DNA of 64,000 nt from Anthostomella pinea. Taxonomy: Eukaryota; Ascomycota; Sordariomycetes; Xylariales; Xylariaceae. Under the pieces are notes generated by a model. The model did no database searches. It was not told the origin of the DNA and saw nothing but the letters and a program-made list of their open reading frames with translations. The stretch is from NCBI GenBank assembly GCA_963556695.1, contig CAUWAG010000003.1:4526001-4590000 (forward strand), written 5' to 3'. The position numbers and the translations under genes are program-made. Below, in pieces: positions 46,402 through 57,035 of this stretch; positions within the stretch are counted from its first letter, which is position 1, and each line of letters opens with the position of its first letter.

Positions 46402-47242
46402 AGTGATTGGCCATGAGAAAGTAACGAATGACAATGTTCTCACTGAGAGAGAGCCATTAAAGGGTTGTTGCTACGTGTTTTGCGCGCTTCAAATGAAATC
46501 GAGAGGACGCCAAACATGCATACCGTGGGTGTCATGAGCAGCCCCCCTGTCCGTGTCTGATCGGGATTCGCAGTTGACTTGTCGCCTATTTGGTTTGTTA
46601 TATTTACATGAGTTTGATTCTTGAGTAACCTTTCAAATACCGTCGCAAGCCTCCTCGCCTCCTGATACCTTAAAACTGTTCACGAGCCCACGCTCACTTT
46701 GTCGCTAGCCATGCCATATCAATCCTCCGGCGATCTGCCGTCCGTCGAGACCACATACCCCTTAGGCGGATCTAGGCTGTGATGGCGATATTTAGTGGTT
46801 TACCGAAGCGACTGTACAGCCGTGGAAAGGATCCAAGACTCTAAATTCATCCAGACCGATTTAGTCTGTTTGGAAGTTATGCTGAAAGGGCTTCAGGATC
46901 ATGCTTAACGTTATAAGCTAGGCAACCCTGACTTACTGTGAAATTCTAGACTTTTTCCGCTCAAAGGAAAATGTCTTGAGCCTTGGGCGCTCGAGTGTTG
47001 GAATGTCGGCCACTAGAAGGTACAAGAAAAGGCTGTGGTGTGCCTCAAACTCGTTCTTCAACTATATAACCCAAGTACTGTTGCTGCCACTATCACAGAA
47101 ATAATCCAACTCTCAACCAACACACCATCGGGTCACCAACAACCAGTTCTCAACTACGACCATCTACCATTCGGTAACTCAGTATTGACGTCTTTCCTCT
47201 CCCCGAGCAATATCCCCTTCCCAAGCCTAAGCCTCAGCCAAC
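46402..47242. other. Intergenic
   Basis: No gene. A TGTTGGAATG word at 46996 resembles an LTR start, but no matching end with a target duplication is found. Confidence 0.5.
47063..47069 (+). promoter_or_regulatory. TATA box of the SprT-like gene
   Basis: TATATAA about 175 bp before the start codon, followed by a CA/CT-rich leader. Confidence 0.4.
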
Positions 47243-48295
47243 ATGACATCTATGCGTGGAACGAAGAGAAAGGTCGCTAAGGCGGAAGGCGATGAAGAGG
47301 AGCCCGTTCACCAGGTCCCCCCTGTCTACGCCCCGTTCGGAAAGTACATGGCCCCCGAGCTCCAACAGAGCTTCTACAAGCCGCGAGACATCCTGAACTT
47401 CTGCGCCAAGTCATTCTACGAGAGACGTCCCGAAGACCTCAGCGACAAGCAGGAAGAAGCTAAAGACAAGATCGTCAGCATCTTCAAGACCCGCAAGGCG
47501 CACTACGGCCAAGACGTCGAGGGCGTCAAATCCATCGTTCCCTATAACAGGGATGTCAGAAGCTTCATGGGACACCTAGACAACTTCTTCTTCTTCGGAA
47601 GCCTGGAAGAGCACATCGAGCTGCACACCGGTCTGGATCTGAACCTGAGCGACTCCTTGTATCAGTCGGAGTCAGTCCCCTGCACTCGACGCAAAACGCA
47701 GTACGTGCGCCTCGAGATAGAGCTCGGCGCCAAGGACAAGCTGTACGACCTGTACACAATCCTGGGCAATCTGATGCACGAGATGGTGCACACCTGGTTC
47801 CTGGTGTTCGGCTGCAACTGCGACGTCTGCGACAAGGACAAGCTCAACACGACGGGCGTCCCGACCGACGAGCACGGCCCCGTGTTCCTCATGCTCCATC
47901 GGCTCGTGCTGTCCGAGATGCGCCGCTGGGACCCCGTCATGCGGAAGCTCCTGGCCGACGATTGCCCGGGCAGCGTCACCAGCAAGAGCGCGCGGGAGCT
48001 GGGACTGGACACCACGAGATTGCTCTGCCCGGCAGAGAGGAAGCAGTACCAAAGGCTGCGAGGCGGCAGGTTCGCGGAGCGACATCTCATCCGCCTGACG
48101 GAGCACCACAAGGTCCTCGTCAAGCCTGACCTGAAGCACAAGCAGCTGGAAGCGGAGGACAAGCTCGTCGCTCAGACCAAACGCAAGGAAGAGCGGGCGA
48201 CGGACGACAGAAAATACGAGCGGGCCGAGAATCACGACGGCGACGAAGAGGACGATGAGAATGGCGCCGCCCCTCCTTCTCCTCCTCCGGAGTAG
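47243..48295 (+). CDS. SprT-like zinc metalloprotease-domain protein
   Basis: Single exon, 350 residues. Residues about 165-225 carry the zincin motif LMHEMVHTWFLVFGC (HExxH), closely followed by CNCDVCDK and then TDEHGPVFLMLHRLV, where the third His ligand is expected in SprT/Spartan-like domains. N-terminus is basic and acidic (possible nuclear signal KRKVAKAEG). The C-terminus is a charged KR/DE helix ending in a proline tail. SprT-type proteins cleave DNA-protein crosslinks; whether this fungal subfamily does so is unknown. A long antisense frame exists but is a GC-driven shadow. Confidence 0.82.
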   Translation: MTSMRGTKRKVAKAEGDEEEPVHQVPPVYAPFGKYMAPELQQSFYKPRDILNFCAKSFYERRPEDLSDKQEEAKDKIVSIFKTRKAHYGQDVEGVKSIVPYNRDVRSFMGHLDNFFFFGSLEEHIELHTGLDLNLSDSLYQSESVPCTRRKTQYVRLEIELGAKDKLYDLYTILGNLMHEMVHTWFLVFGCNCDVCDKDKLNTTGVPTDEHGPVFLMLHRLVLSEMRRWDPVMRKLLADDCPGSVTSKSARELGLDTTRLLCPAERKQYQRLRGGRFAERHLIRLTEHHKVLVKPDLKHKQLEAEDKLVAQTKRKEERATDDRKYERAENHDGDEEDDENGAAPPSPPPE

Positions 48296-49050
48296 CTGTG
48301 AGACAATGCCGAAGGCGCCGGGCCGTCCTAAGTCTTTGCACGATGCCATCATCGTGAGGGCGCTCGCTGAAAGCTGTCCTCCCACACATCAACGGTATGA
48401 AATGAGATCATTGGGAAGAAATAAACCGGACTTGAAAGTCAGCTTTGACGTCCTTTAGCAAGCACTGCTGAAATCTCCCTAAGCCCCCTGGCCCCTATTC
48501 ACATCTCGTTCCGCTGGCTTTCCCCTTGCACGAATCATCTTCGTCTGCGTGTCCCACCACATCAACACGAGATTGAAACCACTTTGTTTTGGAGTTTGGA
48601 AGTTCGGATAGACAGATACACTGGCATTTCTTACATTCATGGGTTGAAATGTCAGGGCGGGAAGCTCACCTAATTGGGATATTGCCCGGGAGTCGGAATT
48701 GATAGACTTGGGAATTTGATTGTTAGACATAGACAGAGGCATTCAGCACAATAGACTTGGTTCCTCCCATTCACTTCAGCCATTCACATTTGGGGTGGCA
48801 TCAGTGACGATGTTGTTTCTGAGGGTATAACCATGTCCGTATAAACATGAAGTACTAATACAAGGTAATGCTATGGTATCCTATACTGCAAACAGGTGCA
48901 CGTGGCTTTCGAACCAAGCAAAGACCCCGTCCCTCCAAGCGACAGTATTAATACAAGCCTCCAAGCAGAAGAATCAACCCAACACTCCGAGCAAAAGAAT
49001 TAACCCCAGCTCCTGCTCTTTGAAGCATCTCTCACTCCCTTTGATTCTCT
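48296..49050. other. Intergenic between convergent genes
   Basis: Holds the 3' ends of the SprT-like (+) and GH127 (-) genes. No other signal. Short AAGCA-rich words near 48940-49020. Confidence 0.5.
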
Positions 49051-51618
49051 CTAAGTACTCGCGTCCAGATCGACCTCTGGGAGTTGGACGACTGGTAGAT
49101 GGGCCATGTGTACCTTGGCGCTGCCGAAGGGGACGAATCGCGCGCTGAAGGGCTTGCCGGTCACGAGAGGCTCGCTAGGGGGGTCTTCAGGCGTGTCGAA
49201 CTTGAGAGGCCAGTCGATCTCAACGGCTGCGACGCGAAGCTCGACCGGTGGAGCACCGTAATCCCAGATGGGGTTTGGCAGTGTCGACGCGTTGGCCTGG
49301 ACTACCTTGATCTGCGACGGGTCGAAGGCGATGTTCCAGGGGCTCGTGGGTTCGATGATGTGGTCATGGGTTTGCGGGGTTGTATCTGAGCTATTCAAGA
49401 CGGAACCCCCGTCCCAAGACCATGGTTGTATCGCACTTTCGTTGAAGTCGATTGCCAAGGTGTATAACAGCGCCCCGTAGTAGACCGCAGCGGAGTTGTT
49501 GGCCCTCGTTACTACGCGTGGTTCTGCCTGGAGGTTTACGGTGACAGAACTTTCACCCTTAGGAACAGTAAACGCCTGTAGCCCTTGGTCCGTTGGAGAA
49601 ATTTGTGTGCTGACATCACTGGAAGGTCCAGTAGCTGTGCTTGATGAACTTGCCCAGGCTGGGATGCGGACATAGAAAGTGAACTCTGTCTCGGTTGTGA
49701 TAGAGTATTGCAAATCCATGCCAAAGGGGTAGGTTGTGTCGGCCAAGATTGTCGCACCCTTGGCAGTGACGCTGCCTGGTGACAGCAGCACGTGAGCAAT
49801 GCCACCATCCTCAGTGATTACGAAAGAATTAGCGAGGAACTTCGGGTATGCTTGAGGGTGGTTGACCGTGCAGCAGGGCTATACCGCGTTGATTAGTTAA
49901 GGGCGATGTACAGTGACGACGGGAGCTCACATAGTTGGGCTCCAGTCCAAACACATTACCACGGACACCAACGTTCTGCCACATCTGGGGATACTCGTTG
50001 AGCGTTCGTGACCAGGGCTGTTTCTGTTAGCACTTGTTGTCTGTGTGGCGTACAGGTAGGTATATAACACACCTGGTTCTCTTGCTGTACGTATTGATGT
50101 GACCACCAATCCGGGGATAATTGTCCGGGGAATGCATTGAATGCTGTAAGCTCTGTCCAGTCTGCGAGGTCATTGTCGCCGAGGTACTGGTATATATAGG
50201 CCGTAGAGAACATCATCTCGGTCGAAGTACACAGTTCTGCACCTCTGCTTGGGTTGAGATCCGTAACGAACTCATCGCCAATGATCGTACCAGCTAGGGA
50301 CTTGTGCCACTGACTTAAAAGGTCTAGTGCCGTCCGCGTCTGCGTCCGCAGGGCTTCGTCGTGAGACATACGATAGATTGATAATGGGAAGCGAAGACCT
50401 TAGAAGTCAGCAGATGATGCTTGACATCCATTGGAGCAAGAGTCAGGGATTACCTTCAGCCATATTTACTCCGTGGTTGAAGAGCCATGTGTACGGTTGT
50501 TCTCTCGGAGTGTACGTAACCTCTGGGTATACTCCTGGGACCCAGAAGTTCCTCCAGTCAACACCGAACTGTGTTTTACAGGGTCAGTCGTCGCTATTAG
50601 GAGAAAAGACAGGCGCGACATCAATCGCTATGCTGGAGTACACTTACTACCGTACTTCCTTCGATCATAAGCTCCATTGTTTCCCATATCACTTGCGAGT
50701 TGTTCCGGGGGTACCTTTCGTACAGCCACTGCAATGGTATGTGCATCTCATGAGCTCTTGCAGGTCCGAAACCGTCACCATCGAATGAATCGTTTGCCTT
50801 TGGAAGCAACCCGGTAAAGTTGTTTTGGAGCATGCTATGGGCCAGATTGACGTATCGATGCATAGCATCCACGATCCTGTCAGCCTGGGAAGGATCCGCT
50901 TGGGCATATTGCTGACGAGAGTTAGTCTTAGTGATTCGCTGCAGTCACATCTCTTCATGAAGGTGACTATCCGCGAAGGAAGTCGTTCAACATTGACGCC
51001 CGAATCAAATGTTTCTCAGTCATCGTGACGATGTGGTGGAGATCATAAGAGAAGCCTCGCTGAGGCGAAGACGTACGTACCATGAGTCCTAGTAAGATAT
51101 AGCAACGCGCCCACAAGCCTCGACTCTCTGGCGTTGTTTCAGGACCAATCCAGCCATCGCTTTGTTGATGATCCAATACGTAGTCCACAAAGGCCGTCAC
51201 TTGGCCCCGGAGTCTCGCGTCATCGAGCCCAAAGGCTAGAGGCACAAGACCGTTGAACCAATACGGGGCTGACTCGTGAAGAGGTGAATACTCTGTATGG
51301 CCTCCAATCCACATTGAATCCTGAACGTAGCGGTAGAAGTCGAATAGGTTGCCTGCAAGACCGGAAGCTTCTGTTTCGATCTGGTCTTTGAGCCATCCTC
51401 CGGGTTTGATGGACCCAAGGGGCAAGGACTGGTAGATTGGCTGTACAACTAACGATGCGTCAGTCCACGGTTCTACGCCAAGTGGCATTATACTCACGTT
51501 TAGCATCATCTCTGGCTTTCACAGTCTGTGGGTACAGAGCCTGAGGGTGGGCTGGGATGGTGGTACACAGCAGAGCCAGGGCCGCCGTGAAGGCCCTCGC
51601 AATGGACGACACAGACAT
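49051..51618 (-). CDS. GH127-type (DUF1680) beta-L-arabinofuranosidase, secreted
   Basis: Seven exons (51498-51618, 51081-51448, 50651-50911, 50454-50568, 50073-50398, 49931-50017, 49051-49878) fit in phase; 701 residues. Signal peptide MSVSSIARAFTAALALLCTT. The alpha/alpha barrel shows PLGSIKPGGWLKDQ, HESAPYWFNGLVPLAF, DGWIGPET and GAELCTSTEMMFS (Glu/Cys site); PCCTVNHPQAYPKF carries the paired Cys of the family, where a zinc-bound Cys acts as nucleophile. A beta-sandwich tail follows. It removes arabinofuranose from plant cell-wall or glycoprotein material outside the cell. The acceptor of intron 1 must be the earlier GTTAG (51449-51450), because the ACAG eight bases later breaks the phase. 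Intact. Confidence 0.9.
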
Positions 51619-54600
51619 CGCAGTGTCTACCTGTGGGGGGTGAGGATGTAAAACTCAAGATTTGAAGGTAAGCCACAATAGCAACTAGTAATGATGCTGT
51701 TTAGGTGGTGTTGGCTTTGTAAGTTCGGCCACGGATGTCCCCACGTGTCTGACGGTAAGCAAAGTTTACCACTTAGAGGACTCGTGCCAACCGAGGAGGA
51801 AGGCGTGGAGACTGTGTGAGAAGGCGTGCACACGGCAAGCCCCTTCCCAGTTTTTTCATCCCGGGGTTTCGCTATTATATGTAAGCAAGGAGCCTACCTA
51901 CATGTAATCTGTGCGCTGCTTGCGCTGCTTGCCACCGGTTCTGTAAGACGGCCTGCCCCTTAAAACACGACCAGCGCACCTATACCGCATCTTCCGTCAC
52001 GCGCATGCATACATGTAACGACATACATGTAAGGAGCAGCATGATCCACCTTGACCGATGCTCTCCATGGTTGTGCATCTCTTCCCCCCAAATCTTCGCG
52101 GTCACTGCGCCCCTTGGCGATCTCACCCGTGACCGTCACGAAGTGGGGGAGCCGTCTCCCGCACCGGTTGTAAGTAGACGTTTTGGGTTGATAGGGAAGC
52201 GGTGAAGGTGTCTTGCGACGGAAGGAAATCGTTGTCGCGGCGAAGCTTCGCTTCTCTGACCTGTAATGTATTTGACTTGGGATTTTCTCTACTCCTCGTT
52301 CTCCAAGACGATGTCAACCCCGAGAATCCCAACTGGCCGTCACTTAATCTGATAAGGTACTTAGTCGAATGAGATGGCCTTCTCCAAAACCCCATGTTAC
52401 AATTCGCGGGCGCCACTGCCACACAACCCGTTTCCCCACATGGGTCTGCGGATCATATCTGGGGAATGATCAATAAGGGGGGGAGCTTCCTGGACGTGGC
52501 TGCATGGTTGGCTAAGTTGGCGTCACTAGTCCCGGCACTGCAGGTGATTGCCGTGTAGCCCGACAGGGTTTCCATGTCGGACCGCCTTTTACGTTCCCAT
52601 CTCGTGTCTTGTGCCCATTTGATGTCCGATTGTGGGCCTCGTGTCGATATCACGTCGGCGGCAACCTCCAGGCACCTCCCAATTGGCTAGTCGCTAGGAC
52701 TTGCCAGGGCTTCGCCAACAACAACAAGATATCGCTGTGCTCAAGGCCCGCAAACAGCGAACCACCAGCAAGCTTACATGTATCCGCTTGTCTCTCTAGG
52801 GGGGTTGGTGGTTGATCATGGGACGATGTTGTTGAACGTTGTTGGTGGACAGGTCAAGGCGTCAGCAGATCGGCCTGCGGTAACCCCTCACTGGGGAGGT
52901 AAGCACTAACGGGTTGTTTCTGAGGTTGGATGTAGTCGGCATGGACATCATCTCAGGCCCTAGATATGTCGAGACCAAGACTGAAGCGATGGCCTCCGAG
53001 TCTCGTCTGTTCCAGCAATCGTCCAGACACACTGCACTTACCTCTGAATGGTACAGGATAGGATACTGGCTGCTTCAGCAAGTCGTTGCAGACATGATAC
53101 GAGAGCTGAATCTCCCGAAAGGGACGAGTATCACTGTTGATTGGTCGTCTAATATGGCAAGGCGGCTTGCAGACGCCACGTTCCGGTCCGCAGCAGGGAC
53201 CCGACACCAATCTTATTGCTTAACAACGTGACAGTTCCGACCGACAGGACGCCCAGCTACTGTTTGGTCCCGTGTGACGACGGTATGTTGTGTATCCCGC
53301 GGATAGGGGATGGCTAAATAGAGTCAGGGGAAGCTTCATCTGGACAGAACTATACTTTCGGGAAGACTGAGCTAGGTAGGGAAGTCAGCCCATTGAAAGC
53401 TCCCCTTGGGATAATCACAGAGGTCGGGTACTGTATATATAGAGTTATATTGTGCCTTTGCCATGGGAAGACCCTTCAACCTCACACCCTACCTTTTCAG
53501 AATCGGAAATGATAAAGGTTAAAGAGGTTTCCAGACTCGCAGCTGGACACTTGTCTTGGGCGAGTCTCAAACCTCAGATGATAGACGTGCTGAGAGTCTG
53601 CCGATAGAATCCTGCCAGGAGAAGGCAGTTCAGAGGAAAACATAAACTTACTGAAGAAATCCACGAACAGGTGCACGTTGATAGCGTCTATGTGGAACGA
53701 GAACGTCAGGCGAGAGAAGCTCAGAAGGTCGACAGATTCGGGATGAGCAATACGCTCGTATGTATGCCGGCCAATTGTCGGCGATCTGTGCTGCACGGAG
53801 ACACCGTGCAGCATGAATACAGCATGAATCATTGGTGTCCCCAAGTCACACTTGTATATAGGTATGGGTGCTGAAGATGCCAGGTATAATGTTTGGTATA
53901 CGGGAGCCGCTTTCTTGATGAATGTTAGGGGGAATTCTTCATCGAAGCTCATAAGGAACACCTGCTTGAAAGAGCCACTAGAGCTTAGACCACGTTCGCG
54001 CTCCCCCCTATCATCTATCGCTGAGAGCTCCGACACTATTTTAGCAGCTAGACCGCGGGGTCAAGAGCCGACCACTTACAGCACTGCATCTTATCTCCAG
54101 ATGAGAAGCTGGAATTACGTCAAGCCAACCGCCAGCCTGGGAATTCGAACGATAGAACCTCCACGATGATGATTAAGGGCTTCTAGAATGACGAGAAACA
54201 GAAGAAGCCAAGGCATGATTGGCTGCACTTCCCATTGAGCCTTGAAGCTGGTGACATCTCGGGACGGGATCTTGCATATCAATGTCAATGTTGCGATCTG
54301 ACATTAATTGGCGTCCTGGCCGACATATTATCTATCTTCCCAAAACCTAAAACCACAACTTCACATCGTGACTTTGACCCCAAGCTTCAACGTCGCAGCA
54401 CTTATACACAATAAGGTACGTGCCTATTCCTGATCGTATGATGCGGTGCTGGGGTCGGGTAGGCGTATATCTCTGATGCGCGCCGACTTCGCTTGACCTG
54501 CTTCGACAGATGCCTGCCTCGACCCTATCATTGTTCAATAGATAACAGATACAAACCAGAGTCAGAACTAACACGCAAAGCTAGACTTGACACCTCACTA

Positions 54601-54625
54601 CCTACCATCATCCAACCGCGAAACA
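51619..54625. other. Three kb with no convincing gene
   Basis: Short frames only; some ACATGTAA repeats near 51898-52032 and GCTGCTTGC duplications. One long minus frame (53497-53952) is listed with low confidence. Confidence 0.45.
53497..53952 (-). CDS. Doubtful open reading frame, unknown
   Basis: Minus-strand frame of 151 residues from ATG 53952 (open further upstream to 54036 without ATG). It reads MSFDEEFPLTFIKKAAPVY, then KCDLGTPMIHAVFMLHG, and ends NLFNLYHFRF. No domain, signal peptide or family is recognised; no splice-linked extension was found. Length alone gives weak support. Confidence 0.25.
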   Translation of the reverse strand: MSFDEEFPLTFIKKAAPVYQTLYLASSAPIPIYKCDLGTPMIHAVFMLHGVSVQHRSPTIGRHTYERIAHPESVDLLSFSRLTFSFHIDAINVHLFVDFFSKFMFSSELPSPGRILSADSQHVYHLRFETRPRQVSSCESGNLFNLYHFRF

Positions 54626-55093
54626 ATGACGATGCTAGACGTGTCCCACGGCCGCGGCGGCGCCGGTAATATAACGCCGGACAACACCCAATACGTCGAC
54701 GGCGAGATCTTGCGCCAGGGCACGCCGGGATCGCACGGCGACGGCGCCTTCAGCACCGGGCGAGGAGGTGAGTTCCGTCCAAGCAGACCCCACAAAGCCC
54801 AAGCTGATCAGCTTCGATCGCACACTACAGGCGCAGCCAACATAGCCGACGCCGACAAGCCCCCCGCGCCCATGCGCGCCGACGAGGAAGTGATCCCCCA
54901 GGAGGCGACGCGGCCGTCGGCCGAGGGCGACTTCCACACGGGCCGCGGCGGCGCTGCGAACGTGCACCTGGGGCCCGAGCACCAGAAGCATTCGAAAGTG
55001 ACGGACGCGGCGCAGCCGAGCGCGACCACCCACGGCAAGCAAGGCTTGGCCGATAAGCTGAAGAACAAGATGATGGGCGTGTTCAAGAAATAA
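54626..55093 (+). CDS. Par32-like (DUF3602) low-complexity protein
   Basis: Two exons (54626-54767, 54831-55093) give 134 residues. Three copies of a glycine-rich signature, SHGRGGAGNI near the start, FSTGRGGAANI across the intron and FHTGRGGAANV near residue 90, define the fungal DUF3602/Par32 family. In yeast, Par32 is phosphorylated after rapamycin treatment and restrains ammonium transporters; that role here is inference. The C-terminus is basic (GLADKLKNKMMGVFKK). The downstream ATG of the leader (54626) is used because it directly precedes the conserved region. Confidence 0.88.
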   Translation: MTMLDVSHGRGGAGNITPDNTQYVDGEILRQGTPGSHGDGAFSTGRGGEFRPSRPHKAQADQLRSHTTGAANIADADKPPAPMRADEEVIPQEATRPSAEGDFHTGRGGAANVHLGPEHQKHSKVTDAAQPSATTHGKQGLADKLKNKMMGVFKK

Positions 55094-55702
55094 GATGCGA
55101 CGACGCGAGGTGGAGATGCAAGATGCGCGAGGGAGGTAGAGAGAACGAGAGCTGTGGTGATGGAGGTTCGGATCACCTTGCTGGGCGCATGATTACCTCT
55201 CATGGACGATTGAACGACTGCACCCCCGGCTTGAGATGCAGACGGAACCGTGATGGAACATGCACGTTTGCAGGATTGTCTTCACTTCGTTTATATCCTG
55301 TCCGCAGTCCTTGCGACTGCGGGCTCTTCTTTGCGTACTGCGTTATTTAATTCGATATCCTGCCGTTGTTCCGCGGATTTGTCCACCACTCACGTCCCCC
55401 AAACTGCAGGTGACCATTGTGTATAGGTAAGATACGGCTACGATCCCGGGAACCAGCTACTAGCAGCCGAACGCTGGGGTGTATGACTTTGATTCGTTCG
55501 CTCTGGCTTCTATCATCGAACGGGCAGATATGAAGCTTTCGAGTATATACAGAGATCATCGGCTCGATGAAGGGAAGCAATGTATTGTGCAAAGAAGTCC
55601 TGCAGTGCATATGTACAAGTTCTCATATATATATATCAGACTCAGTCCAGCAAGTGATGGCCAGTCGTTTCTGTCCCGACACCAGCGACAGCTATACATG
55701 CC
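55094..55702. other. Intergenic between convergent genes
   Basis: 3' regions only; a TATATATAT stretch near 55625-55634. Nothing else is seen. Confidence 0.5.
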
Positions 55703-56926
55703 CTACTTAAGAGCGTTGACAATGGCCGTGTACGCAGCCTTGGGGCTGAAGTTGCTATCGAACAGCAGGGGGTTCGAGCTCGCCCTCCAGGAATCCTGCG
55801 GTATAAAAACGTCAGCATATACGCCCATACAAAGCAGGTAGGTACTTGGGGGTTTATATCTCGAAAGGGGAAGATTTTACCGGGTCCCGAACACCCCAGA
55901 CCGTTATGCCGATGCACTTGGGCTCGCCCAAGCAGGCATTGGTGACGGCAACGTAGTCGGCCGCCGCGGCGTTCACGATGTCGACCTCGGTGAATGCGAC
56001 CTCGCTAACACCAGACGCGGCAAGTGCCTTTATCGAGGCGGCGGCCTGCGAGGCCAGGCCGGCGGTCAGATGGGCCTGCGAGCCGATGCCGTCGATGGGG
56101 ACGCCGGCGGCGATCCACTTCTTGACGTGGGCGACCATGCCGGTGGTCAACTTTGCGGCAGTCGGCTGATCCAAATTGTAGTCGTTGATGTAGAGCTTAA
56201 CATCAGGATCGGCGGCGCGCGCAGCCTCGAAGGCGATGCGCACAAAGTCCTCGCCGAGGACGTTGTAAAAGACCGACGACCGCATCGACCCGTCCTCGTT
56301 GAAGATCTCGTTGACGACGTCCCACGCGTAGACCTTGCCCTTGTACCGCGTCACCAGCGTCGTCACGTGGTTCTGCAGCACCGAGGTGAGCGTCGCCTTG
56401 TCGGTGATGCTGCTGACCCAGCTCGGCAGCTGCGAGTGCCAGCACAGCGTGTGTCCCCGGATGACCTTGTTGTTCTGCACGGCCCAGTCGACGAGGTAGT
56501 CAGCCCCGGCGAAGTTGAAGCTGCCCTTGCTGGGTTCAGTCGCGTCCCACTTCACTGCAGACCACTGTTAGTCAGGAGGTATGTGGAAGATTTTAGGTAA
56601 AGAAGGTTCCCTGGTTGTAGACTAAGCGAAGCCGTCCATGGACTTGCTAGAAGCATAGCCAAACCTCACAACACACACGAAAGATATCAAGGAACTCAAT
56701 GCTACTCACTACTGTTCTCCGGTGTGACCTGTCCAAAGTCAGCTTGGATGACCGCGGCAGAGCTGCCGCTCGTCAGGCGACCCTGGTCGGTGCATGTCCC
56801 GAAGTACTTCTTCCCTTTCGCCTGGAATAGCGTGTTGATGCTGTCCGCCGCCTGTCTTTCGGAAAGGTCGGCCGGCGCGGCCCATGCTGCCAACGGCGCC
56901 AGAAGGAGCAGGAGAGTAGACTTCAT
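55703..56926 (-). CDS. GH10 endo-beta-1,4-xylanase, secreted
   Basis: Three exons (56710-56926, 55881-56554, 55703-55795) in phase; 327 residues. Signal peptide [18 protein letters not shown], then directly the GH10 barrel ([13 protein letters not shown]), with [13 protein letters not shown], the acid/base Glu in [18 protein letters not shown], and the nucleophile Glu in [14 protein letters not shown] closes the active site. No carbohydrate-binding module or linker, so a lean F/10 xylanase for soluble or accessible xylan. A TATA box lies 100 bp upstream. Intact. Confidence 0.96.
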
Positions 56927-57026
56927 GATTGCCTGTCTGTCTCGTGGATGATGACGAGTAGCGAGGTACCGGTATTGCTGTACTTGCATGAGCCAGAAAC
57001 ACAGAGTAAGCTGGTGAGCCTCGAGG

Positions 57027-57035
57027 TTTTATAAT
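57027..57035 (-). promoter_or_regulatory. TATA box of the xylanase gene
   Basis: ATTATAAAA on the minus strand about 100 bp before the ATG at 56926. I saw no clear GGCTAA (XlnR-type) site in the next 300 bp. Confidence 0.5.

Noticed and set aside
46996..47120. Solo Copia LTR before the SprT-like gene (TGTTGGAATG...CCAACA, with TATATAA)
   Set aside because: No 5-bp duplication can be matched to TCGAG in front of the candidate; the TATA box more simply belongs to the SprT-like gene.
47672..48385. Long minus-strand frame of 237 residues
   Set aside because: Lies antisense over the SprT-like coding exon, is Arg/Ala/Leu-rich as expected from a GC-rich shadow frame, and has no recognisable motif.
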